Positions 6,522-13,108 of a DNA stretch of 13,108 bases are shown piece by piece. Made by a program: the position numbers and the translations under genes. Under the pieces are notes generated by a model. It was not told where the DNA came from. It saw only the letters and a program-made list of their open reading frames with translations, and did not search any database. The DNA is taken from the NCBI GenBank assembly GCA_903822375.1, contig CAIJOU010000864.1, positions 1-13,108 on the forward strand, written 5' to 3'. Within the stretch, counting starts at the first letter, position 1. Each line of letters starts with the position of its first letter. Source of the stretch: Candidatus Hydrogenedentota bacterium (GTDB lineage Bacteria > Hydrogenedentota > Hydrogenedentia > Hydrogenedentales > CAITNO01).

Positions 6522-7673
6522 ATGAATAAGACAGTCCTAACCGTGGCGGCAATGACCCTGATTCTGTCAGGGTGCGCCACCGTTTCCGAAACGCGCGCGC
6601 CCTATCAGGATCACAGAAAGGTGGTCATGGCCTACTTCATGGGGGGAGAGGTGCCCGCGGACATGCCCGTGAACCTCCTCACCCACGTCTGCTATGCCTT
6701 CGCCAATGTGCACGAGGACGGAACGGTTCATCTTGAAAGTGACAGCGATGCGGCGAATCTGGACAAGCTGACGGCGCTCAAGCGCAGGAGTCCGCAGTTG
6801 AAGATTCTGCTTTCGATTGGTGGTTGGGGATGGTCCAAGTATTTTTCCAACGCGGCGCTCACCGCGCAGTCGCGCAGGCAGTTCTGCGAGACCGCCCTTG
6901 CCATCGTGAGGCAGCACCGGCTCGACGGTCTGGATCTCGACTGGGAGTATCCGGGAAACCGGGGTGCCGGGAATATCTTCCGCGCCGAGGACAAAACGAA
7001 CTTCACGCTGTTGCTAAAGGACCTTCGCGCACACTTGGATGCGGAACGGTCCGGACAGCGCCTCCAGTTGACGGTGGCCACGGGCGCGTTCAAGCTCTAC
7101 CTGATGCGGACCGAGCCCGTGAAGATCGCGCAATACGCGGACTACGTCAACATCATGACCTATGATTTCTGCGGGTTTGGCACGAGATTCACGGGGCACC
7201 ACACCAACCTCTGGCAGTCCGCCGCCGACAAGAACGGTGGAAACTCGGCCGTGAACGCTGTGGAGAACCACATTGCCGCCGGCATTCCCCGGCAAAAGAT
7301 TGTGCTGGGATGCGCCTTCTTCGGCAAGGGTTGGGAAGGCGGGGTGGTTGCGGGAGGCACGGGACTCTTTGCGCCGGTGGACAACAAGACGTCGAAGGCG
7401 TTAAGCGTGTCGTATGCGAAGCTGGTGGACGGATATATCGGAAAGAACGGCTATGTCCGCCATTGGGATGCGCAGGCACAGGCGCCCTATCTGTGGAATG
7501 CGGGCAGGCAGACGTTCATCACATACGATGACGAAGAATCCATTGCGGCCAAGTGCGTGTACGTGCGGCAGCGGGGTCTGGCGGGCGCCATGTTCTGGGA
7601 GTATCACGGCGACAAGGACAACCGGCTCCTCCATGCCATGTGCCGCACGCTGTCGGCCGCCGGAAACAATTGA
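6522..7673 (+). CDS. GH18 chitinase-type lipoprotein
   Basis: This 383-residue protein is a glycoside hydrolase family 18 member, which cleaves beta-1,4-N-acetylglucosamine links by substrate-assisted catalysis. The N-terminus MNKTVLTVAAMTLILSGC is a lipoprotein signal with lipobox LSGC, so C18 should be lipidated and the enzyme anchored to a membrane, facing the periplasm or outside. The GH18 signature DGLDLDWE lies at residues 135-142, with E142 the catalytic acid and D140 assisting. Other family motifs are LSIGGWGWS (about 97-105), MTYDF (212-216) and the C-terminal GAMFWEYHGD containing the barrel tryptophan. I prefer the ATG at 6522, which gives a compact signal peptide; an in-frame ATG at 6510 would add MWGR but sits only two bases from the AGGGA sequence. 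No separate chitin-binding domain is visible. It probably shares a transcript with the upstream secreted protein. Endochitinase versus a related GH18 activity cannot be decided. Confidence 0.92.
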   Translation: MNKTVLTVAAMTLILSGCATVSETRAPYQDHRKVVMAYFMGGEVPADMPVNLLTHVCYAFANVHEDGTVHLESDSDAANLDKLTALKRRSPQLKILLSIGGWGWSKYFSNAALTAQSRRQFCETALAIVRQHRLDGLDLDWEYPGNRGAGNIFRAEDKTNFTLLLKDLRAHLDAERSGQRLQLTVATGAFKLYLMRTEPVKIAQYADYVNIMTYDFCGFGTRFTGHHTNLWQSAADKNGGNSAVNAVENHIAAGIPRQKIVLGCAFFGKGWEGGVVAGGTGLFAPVDNKTSKALSVSYAKLVDGYIGKNGYVRHWDAQAQAPYLWNAGRQTFITYDDEESIAAKCVYVRQRGLAGAMFWEYHGDKDNRLLHAMCRTLSAAGNN

Positions 7674-7709
7674 CCGCAAGCGGCAAGACCGCCAAACTTT
7701 GGAGACACC

Positions 7710-8582
7710 ATGCCGAATATCACCGTTGACCCGGCCCGATGCAGACACTGCAACGCCTGCGTGGAAGAATGTCCCGCGGAGGTGTTTGCCTCCGAAAAGA
7801 AGGGGAGCGTCCCCGCCGCGGTTCGGGCCGAATCCTGCATCGTCTGCGGGCATTGCGTTGCCCTGTGCACATCGGGTGCCATAGCCCATTCGGACTTCCC
7901 GCCGGGCACTGTGCGGCCCATTGCGAAAGAAATCCTGCCCGGCTCGGAGGCGCTGATGGAACTCTTCCGCGCGCGGCGTTCGGCGCGGGTGTTTCACAAG
8001 AAGCCCGTGCCGAAGGATTTGCTCGAAAAGGTGATCGAGGCGGCGCGGCTGGCGCCGACGGCGCACAACGACCAGGGCACGCAGTATATCGTGGTTCAGG
8101 ACAGCGCCGAACTGAAGCAGATTGTGGATATGACGGCGGCATTTCTCGGGCATACAGCAAAGGCCCTGCGGAATCCCGTGAAGCGGAGACTTTTTGGGTT
8201 GCTGGACCCGAACGGGGTACGGGGTGCCTGGGGCATGGTGGGGAGTTTCGAAGGAGTGGCCCAGGCGGCCCTGGAAGGCAAAGACATGGTGTTGCGCGGC
8301 GCACCCTGTGTGCTGTTTTTCCACGCCGATCCCACCATAAGGAAGCCCGACCAGAGCGCACAGTTGGCCGTGCAGAACGCAACGCTGATGTGCGAGACGC
8401 TGGGATTGGCCAGTTTTTATACCGGCTTTGTGGTGGCGGCCTGTGCCCGCGGCGTGCGGTTTCCGGCGCTGGCTGGGATGCCCAAAGGGCACCGCGTCTA
8501 CGGCGGCATGGCCATCGGCTACTCGAAATTCGCGTTCAGCCAATGGCCGGATCGAAAGCCCGCGCCGGTGCAGTGGCGATAG
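7710..8582 (+). CDS. Ferredoxin-nitroreductase fusion flavoprotein
   Basis: The 290-residue protein joins two modules. Residues 1-60 form a 2[4Fe-4S] ferredoxin: C11-x2-C14-x2-C17-x3-C21-P and C43-x2-C46-x2-C49-x3-C53. The second cluster is followed by T, not the usual P. From about residue 80 comes a nitroreductase-fold FMN domain (LMELFRARRSARVF, the FMN-phosphate-binding region; EAARLAPTAHN; and C-terminal GYSKFAF). Such fusions occur in anaerobes and are thought to pass electrons from ferredoxin-type clusters to FMN for reducing nitro compounds, quinones or unknown substrates, in the cytoplasm. The natural substrate is unknown. GGAG at 7701-7704 precedes the ATG by five bases. It lies 36 bases after the chitinase gene, so co-transcription is possible, but a functional link to polysaccharide use is not obvious. 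The anaerobic connection agrees with an oxygen-limited lifestyle but does not prove it. Confidence 0.92.
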   Translation: MPNITVDPARCRHCNACVEECPAEVFASEKKGSVPAAVRAESCIVCGHCVALCTSGAIAHSDFPPGTVRPIAKEILPGSEALMELFRARRSARVFHKKPVPKDLLEKVIEAARLAPTAHNDQGTQYIVVQDSAELKQIVDMTAAFLGHTAKALRNPVKRRLFGLLDPNGVRGAWGMVGSFEGVAQAALEGKDMVLRGAPCVLFFHADPTIRKPDQSAQLAVQNATLMCETLGLASFYTGFVVAACARGVRFPALAGMPKGHRVYGGMAIGYSKFAFSQWPDRKPAPVQWR

Positions 8583-8587
8583 GCGGT

Positions 8588-8617
8588 TTCATCCTTCGGC
8601 TTTGTACGAAGTATAAT
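8588..8617 (+). promoter_or_regulatory. Putative mfd promoter
   Basis: A perfect -10 hexamer TATAAT lies at 8612-8617 in the gap after the nitroreductase. The -35 is weak: TTCATC at 8588-8593 with an 18-base spacer, or TTTCAT one base earlier with 19. The AT-rich patch stands out in otherwise GC-rich DNA. Transcription would start near 8624, leaving a leader of about 93 bases. Confidence 0.45.
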
Positions 8618-8643
8618 CTGATGATAGCTTAATTTTGCCAACT

Positions 8644-8679
8644 CCGCCGGGATTCCCCCCTCCAGGGGCATCCCGGCGG
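8644..8679 (+). other. Strong hairpin in the mfd leader or nitroreductase 3' end
   Basis: CCGCCGGGAT (8644-8653) pairs perfectly with ATCCCGGCGG (8670-8679), and CCCCT (8657-8661) with AGGGG (8664-8668) inside it. No T-run follows on either strand, so it is not a classical intrinsic terminator. It may still be a terminator for the upstream gene, an mRNA-stabilising end, or a regulatory fold in the mfd leader, 37 bases before the start codon. Confidence 0.55.
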
Positions 8680-8716
8680 CGTTGCCGTATCTTCTTGCGT
8701 TTCCGGGAAAGGCGAC

Positions 8717-11700
8717 ATGGCGATAAATCTTCCGAAACTGACGCTGGTCGACAAGGTTGTGCAGGCGCTGCGCGCCAAAGAGCACCGGACCGCGGTGGCC
8801 GGGGCATGGGGTTCGTGCAAGAGCCTGATTGCGGTGCAGACGGCCGAGGCGCTGGCCGCGCCGCTGCTGGTGGTGACGCCGGGCCGCATGGAATCGGAAG
8901 CGGTATACGATGACCTTTCCACCTTTCTCGGCGAGGACCGCTGCGCGCTCTTCCCCGCATGGGAGGTGCTGCCGACCGACACGATGGCCCCCGCGGACGA
9001 CATCGTCGCCGAACGCATGAACACGCTCAAACGCGTGATGGCCGCTTTTGACGGCGGGCGGCGGATGGCCGTGGTCTGCCCCGTACGCGCGCTGCTACAA
9101 TACGTGGTGGAGCCCTCCCGTCTGCGCGAGGACACGGTGACGCTGAAGGTTGGCAGTGAATGCGACCTGCACGCGCTGCTGGAAAAACTGGTCAAGATGG
9201 GCTATGTGCGCGAGGTTATGGTGGAGCAGCGCGGCGAGATCAGCCTGCGCGGCGGCATTCTCGATGTGTTCCCCATTTCCAGCGAGCTGCCCTACCGCGT
9301 GGAGTTTTTCGGGGACGCCGTCGACTCCATCCGGCGCTTTGAGCCCGAAACGCAGCGCAGCATCGACTCGGCGGATGAACTGCAAATCCTGCCGCGCTCC
9401 GAGAAGGCCATGCTTTCCGAATCGGCTCGGGCCAAGCACAAGCTCACGCCGCTGACCCAGTATTTCCCCGCCAACACCCTGGTGGTGGTGGATGAGCCGC
9501 TGGCGGTGGAGGAGGCGGCGGCGGTCGCCATCGCATCCCAGGCGCAGGGCAAAGACTACTACATGGACTGGCCCCAGGCCCGGCACCGCATCGGCGCGTT
9601 CACCATGCTGGACCTGTCGCAGTCGGTAATCGGTGCCACCGACGACACCACCGTCCTGAAGATGCAGACCCAGTCGGTGGAGAACTACGGCGGGCACATC
9701 GACCAGTTCTGGGTGCAGTTGCGCCAGTGGGAACTGAGCCAGAGCATGGTGCAGTTGTACTGCGTGAACACGGGCGAGCGGAAGCGCCTGCTGGAACTGC
9801 TCGAAGAGCAGGGCTATCAACCGGGCCGGGACGCCTTTGACCTGAACGTGGGGCTGGGCCGTTTGCGGGCCGGGTTCGTGTCCACGGCCGACCGGCTGGT
9901 GGTGCTCAGCGAAAGCGAGATGTTTGGCCGGCACTACGTCCGGCGGAAGCGCCGCCGCTTCGAGGCGGGCACGGGAATCACCCAGTTCAGCGACCTGAAG
10001 ACGGGCGACTACGTGGTCCACCTTACGCACGGCATCGGGCGCTACTGCGGGTTGCGCCGTTTCCCCGGCAAGGCCGGCGATTTCATGGCCATCCAGTACG
10101 CCGGCGGCGACACGATTTATCTGCCCGTCACGCACATTGACCAGTTGCAGAAATACCTGGGCGGCGAGGGTTCTCTGCCCAAGGTGGACAAGCTGGGCGG
10201 GGCGACCTGGGCAAAGACGCGCGAAAAGGTCAAGAAGGCCGTCCGCGAGATGACGGAGCAGCTCATCCGTCTCTACGCGTCGCGCGAGACGGCGCGGGGC
10301 CATGCCTACAGCCCCGACACGCCCTGGCAGCACGAGTTCGAGGATTCCTTCGAGTACGAGGAGACGCCGGACCAGGCGCGCGCCATCGCCGAGATGAAAC
10401 GCGACATGGAGTCGGCCCGGCCCATGGACCGGCTGCTTTGCGGCGACGTGGGCTACGGCAAAACCGAGGTGGCGCTGCGCGGCGCGTTCAAGGCCTGCAT
10501 GGACGGCAAGCAGGTGGTCCTGCTCGCGCCGACCACCGTGCTCGCCCAGCAGCACTACAACACCTTCCGCGAGCGCCTGGCGGACTACCCCATCAAAGTG
10601 GACGTGCTCAACCGCTTCCGCACACCGTCGCAGCAGAAGGACGTGATCACGCGGCTGCGCGACGGCGGCGTGGACATTGTCATCGGCACGCACCGGCTGC
10701 TGTCCAAGGACGTGGGCTTCCGCGATCTCGGCCTGGTCATCATTGACGAGGAGCAGCGCTTTGGCGTGGCGCACAAGGAGCGGCTCAAGCGGCTGCGCAC
10801 CAACGTGGACGTCCTCACCATGTCGGCCACGCCCATCCCGCGCACGCTGCACATGTCGCTCATCGGCGTGCGCGACATGAGCGTCATCAACACCGCGCCC
10901 AACGACCGCCTGCCCATCCACACCTGCATCGAGCCATGGGAGCAGAACCTCGTGCGCGAGGCCATCGAGCGCGAGCTGTCGCGGCAGGGCCAGGTGTTCT
11001 TTCTGCACAACCGCGTGCAGACCATCGGCAAGGTGCACACTTTCCTGCACAAGATGCTGCCGCGCGCGCGCATCGGCGTGGGCCACGGCCAGATGGAAAA
11101 GCACGAGTTGGAGAACGTGATGGCCGCGTTTGTGAACCGCGAGATCGACGTGCTGGTCTGCACGACAATCATCGGTTCCGGCATCGACATTCCTAACGCG
11201 AACACCATCATTGTCGATCGCGCCGACCAGTTCGGGCTGAGCCAGTTGTACCAGATCCGCGGCCGTGTCGGGCGTTACAAGCACCGGGCCTTCGCCTACC
11301 TGCTCGTGCCGGGCGATCGCGCCCTCAGCGAGGACGCCCAGCAGCGGCTCAAGGCGCTCGAGGATTTCTCCTCGCTCGGCTCGGGTTTCCACATCGCCAT
11401 GCGCGATCTCGAAATACGCGGCGCCGGCGACCTGCTCGGCGCCGACCAGACGGGCCACATCGCCGCCGTGGGCTACGAGACCTACCGCGAGCTGATCGCC
11501 GAGGCCGTGGCCGAGGCGCAGGGCAAGGCCGTGCGCCGCCGCCAGTTGCCGCCCTTCGACGTGCCGGTGGACGCGTTCATTCCCGACGAGTACATCCCCA
11601 CGGCGCAGCAGAAAATGGTCATGTACCGGCGCCTGGCGGCGCTCGGTTCAGCGGAGGACGTCGAGGAGATGCGCGCCGAACTGCGCGACCGTTTCGGCGC

Positions 11701-11995
11701 GCCGCCCAGGCCCGTGCAACGGCTGCTCTCCGTGATGGAGGCGCGGGTCTACGGGCTCGAGGCGGGGGCGAAAGCCCTGGTTGCCACCCGCGAGCGCCTG
11801 ACCGTTGTGTACGAATCGGCCCAGTCGCTCGACCCCAGCATGCAGGCCCGCCTTAAGCGGGCCTTCGGCCAGGAGGCGCGTTTCTCGCTGGAGAACCAGC
11901 AGCCGGCACTATTGTGGGACTTCGCGTCGGACGCAGACCTGCTCAACGAGTCGCTGCGATTGCTGAAAACACTGGCGCAGATCAGCCAAGAATAA
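8717..11995 (+). CDS. mfd: Transcription-repair coupling factor
   Basis: Mfd (1092 residues; E. coli about 1150) pushes RNA polymerase stalled at DNA lesions off the template and recruits UvrA for nucleotide-excision repair. Domains appear in the normal order. First is the UvrB-like module (1 to about 330), with MVEQRGEISLRGGILDVFP in the UvrA-binding region. A linker follows, then the RNA-polymerase-interacting CarD-like domain (about 428-500, TGDYVVHLTHGIGRY). The RecG-like SF2 translocase comes next: Walker A GDVGYGKT at 576-583, DEEQ at 677-680, SATPIPRT, and GRVGRYKH. The TRCF C-terminal domain is at about 945-1050. The leftover P-loop of the UvrB-like module reads GAWGSCKS (29-36), closer to a working Walker A than in many Mfd proteins. 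Start context is GGGAAAGG (8705-8712) before ATG 8717. It seems to be transcribed from its own promoter and converges with the phosphatase gene. High confidence. Confidence 0.98.
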   Translation: MAINLPKLTLVDKVVQALRAKEHRTAVAGAWGSCKSLIAVQTAEALAAPLLVVTPGRMESEAVYDDLSTFLGEDRCALFPAWEVLPTDTMAPADDIVAERMNTLKRVMAAFDGGRRMAVVCPVRALLQYVVEPSRLREDTVTLKVGSECDLHALLEKLVKMGYVREVMVEQRGEISLRGGILDVFPISSELPYRVEFFGDAVDSIRRFEPETQRSIDSADELQILPRSEKAMLSESARAKHKLTPLTQYFPANTLVVVDEPLAVEEAAAVAIASQAQGKDYYMDWPQARHRIGAFTMLDLSQSVIGATDDTTVLKMQTQSVENYGGHIDQFWVQLRQWELSQSMVQLYCVNTGERKRLLELLEEQGYQPGRDAFDLNVGLGRLRAGFVSTADRLVVLSESEMFGRHYVRRKRRRFEAGTGITQFSDLKTGDYVVHLTHGIGRYCGLRRFPGKAGDFMAIQYAGGDTIYLPVTHIDQLQKYLGGEGSLPKVDKLGGATWAKTREKVKKAVREMTEQLIRLYASRETARGHAYSPDTPWQHEFEDSFEYEETPDQARAIAEMKRDMESARPMDRLLCGDVGYGKTEVALRGAFKACMDGKQVVLLAPTTVLAQQHYNTFRERLADYPIKVDVLNRFRTPSQQKDVITRLRDGGVDIVIGTHRLLSKDVGFRDLGLVIIDEEQRFGVAHKERLKRLRTNVDVLTMSATPIPRTLHMSLIGVRDMSVINTAPNDRLPIHTCIEPWEQNLVREAIERELSRQGQVFFLHNRVQTIGKVHTFLHKMLPRARIGVGHGQMEKHELENVMAAFVNREIDVLVCTTIIGSGIDIPNANTIIVDRADQFGLSQLYQIRGRVGRYKHRAFAYLLVPGDRALSEDAQQRLKALEDFSSLGSGFHIAMRDLEIRGAGDLLGADQTGHIAAVGYETYRELIAEAVAEAQGKAVRRRQLPPFDVPVDAFIPDEYIPTAQQKMVMYRRLAALGSAEDVEEMRAELRDRFGAPPRPVQRLLSVMEARVYGLEAGAKALVATRERLTVVYESAQSLDPSMQARLKRAFGQEARFSLENQQPALLWDFASDADLLNESLRLLKTLAQISQE

Positions 11996-12008
11996 AGGAC
12001 AGGCTCAC

Positions 12009-12040
12009 GCGAAGCAGCAAAGGTGCAAAGCCGCGAAGAT
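12009..12040. repeat. Four-copy octanucleotide tandem repeat GC(A/G)AAGNN
   Basis: Four successive units GCGAAGCA, GCAAAGGT, GCAAAGCC and GCGAAGAT repeat with an exact 8-base period, with a partial fifth unit (GAAG) at 12041. GCTCAC flanks the array on both sides (12003-12008 and 12044-12049). It lies in the 50-base gap between the converging ends of mfd and the phosphatase gene. Similar CGCAAAG-type arrays occur between genes in several environmental bacterial groups. Its function is unknown. It has no T-run to act as a classical terminator. Confidence 0.6.
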
Positions 12041-12045
12041 GAAGC

Positions 12046-13108
12046 TCACCCCGCTGGAATGCGCAATTCCGTGAGGACCTTGCCGCCCTTCTGAATCACC
12101 GTAACCTGCAGCGCCTCCGGCGTCACATCCACGCGGGTGGTGCCGTCCTTGGGGTTGATGATGGCGTGGTAGACGTTGTCACCGCCTTCTTTGGGGGCGC
12201 GCTGACGGAAATCGTGCAGGTGGCCGCTGAGCCAGAGTTGCACGTTGGCCGCGTTGATGATGGGGTCCCAGAGGCGTCGGATTTCTTCCACACCATAGTG
12301 GTCCAGCCCGTCGTAGGCCGAGGGCTGATGGGAAAAGACCACGCGGAACTTGGCGCGCTTCGCCGCATCGCTCGCGAGATCGGCCTTGAGCCATTCGGCC
12401 TGCTCCGCCCGGTAGGGGGTAAAATCGACGAGCCCGGCATATTCCTTGTTGTCGTCCGGTTTGTCTTCGCCCGAATCGAGCACGACGTAATGGACCGGGC
12501 CGTGGTCGAAGGACCAGTACTGCTTGCCGTCGCGGCCGGGGAAGTAGTCGGAGAGACGGCGGGCCATGGGGCCGCGCGTTTCATGGTTGCCGCGCACGAA
12601 GACCATGGGCAAGGTTTTGGCGAAGCGGCTGACGCTGGCGTCGTAGAATCCGCGGAATGCCTGTCCGGGGGTGATGAAATCGCTGATGATATCGCCGTTC
12701 ATTACGGTGAAATCGACACCGTCCCATTTCACGTCGTCGAACATGGCCTCCAGCCGTCTGCAGTCGTCATGGATGTCGTTCCACATAAGGAACGAATAGG
12801 CGGCCTTGTTCGGATCGAGCGTGGTGAAGCTGAAGGTGTCGCTTTCCATTGTGTCGCCGTACTTGACCTGATAGGGCGTCGCGTAGCCTTTGAACTCGCG
12901 GGTGGTCAACTTGTATTGGTAACGCTGGCCCGGTTCGAGTCCGGTCAGGCGCACGGCGTGGCAGGTGGAGTCGTTGGGGATGAGCCCGTATTTGCTGGCC
13001 ACGGCCGGTGTATCCGGCGCGTCCTTGCCGTACAGCACCTTCGAGACACCCACGCGGTTGGTGTGCCAAGTGACGGTCATTTCGTTGGTCCCGGGCGTTT
13101 GCAGACAG
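12046..13108 (-). CDS. Purple-acid-phosphatase-like metallophosphoesterase, 5' end off the window
   Basis: This is a calcineurin-type metallophosphoesterase with an N-terminal fibronectin-III-like domain, as in purple acid phosphatases. Counting from the methionine at 13080, metal-binding motifs are D102-x-H104 (MWNDIHDD), G129-D130 (VMNGD), G164-N165-H166-E167 (FVRGNHE), H251 (VVFSHQP) and G286-H287-L-H289 (LSGHLHDF), the full dinuclear set. It should hydrolyse phosphate mono- or diesters, usually outside the cytoplasm in this family. The ATG at 13080 is not the real start: the frame stays open to the window edge and the preceding nine codons read CLQTPGTNE, followed by MTVTWHTN, which matches the conserved beginning of the N-terminal domain. 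A signal peptide is probably further upstream. The gene converges with mfd, with 50 bases between stops. The substrate cannot be told from sequence. Confidence 0.93.
   Translation of the reverse strand, partial: CLQTPGTNEMTVTWHTNRVGVSKVLYGKDAPDTPAVASKYGLIPNDSTCHAVRLTGLEPGQRYQYKLTTREFKGYATPYQVKYGDTMESDTFSFTTLDPNKAAYSFLMWNDIHDDCRRLEAMFDDVKWDGVDFTVMNGDIISDFITPGQAFRGFYDASVSRFAKTLPMVFVRGNHETRGPMARRLSDYFPGRDGKQYWSFDHGPVHYVVLDSGEDKPDDNKEYAGLVDFTPYRAEQAEWLKADLASDAAKRAKFRVVFSHQPSAYDGLDHYGVEEIRRLWDPIINAANVQLWLSGHLHDFRQRAPKEGGDNVYHAIINPKDGTTRVDVTPEALQVTVIQKGGKVLTELRIPAG

Noticed and set aside
7401..8543. A 380-codon open frame on the minus strand opposite the nitroreductase and chitinase end
   Set aside because: It spans two well-supported genes antisense and has no recognisable domain.
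9095..11458. A 787-codon open frame on the minus strand
   Set aside because: It lies wholly antisense to mfd, is very rich in His, Ala, Arg, Val and Leu as expected of GC-rich shadow frames, and shows no recognisable domain.

Overview
The window is GC-rich bacterial chromosome with ordinary housekeeping genes next to a small block of secreted carbohydrate-active genes. I cannot identify the organism. A zinc-lacking (C-minus) S4 standing outside the alpha operon, a PurA whose C-terminal half reads like the clostridial type, secreted polysaccharide-type enzymes, and a GC(A/G)AAG octamer array together suggest an uncultured lineage of the PVC or Hydrogenedentota kind. That guess has low confidence. 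No phage, transposase, integrase, CRISPR array, tRNA or rRNA is visible.

Layout, left to right. Positions 1-176 are non-coding and hold a perfect 19-base hairpin and a pair of mutually exclusive stems. A co-directional run follows: a 116-residue zinc-finger membrane protein (177-527), a 146-residue membrane protein with a TPR-like helical region (597-1037), and rlmB (1034-1780), which overlaps the previous gene at GTGA. A sigma70-type promoter at 1815-1844 and a structured leader of about 120 bases precede rpsD (1971-2582). rpsD ends in a clear intrinsic terminator (2605-2646). purA (2702-3973) is next.

The accessory block is 4103-8582. It starts with a large secreted protein of an unassigned, probably glycoside-hydrolase-like family. 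This protein is split into two reading frames (4103-5299 and 5238-6485) by one extra G in a G6 run at 5203-5208. A GH18 chitinase-type lipoprotein (6522-7673) and a ferredoxin-nitroreductase fusion (7710-8582) follow on the same strand with short gaps (24-36 bases), so the three may share a transcript. The two secreted enzymes suggest use of an external polysaccharide. The nitroreductase has no obvious part in that.

mfd (8717-11995), the transcription-repair coupling factor, has its own putative promoter with a perfect TATAAT box and a strong hairpin in its leader. It converges with a minus-strand purple-acid-phosphatase-like metallophosphoesterase (12046-13108), whose start lies beyond the right edge. 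The 50-base gap between them contains an octanucleotide tandem repeat.

The items most worth following up are the unassigned secreted family and its frameshift, the zinc-finger/TPR membrane pair upstream of rlmB, the leaders of rpsD and mfd, and the octamer repeat. I do not see a clear-cut new defence or mobile system.
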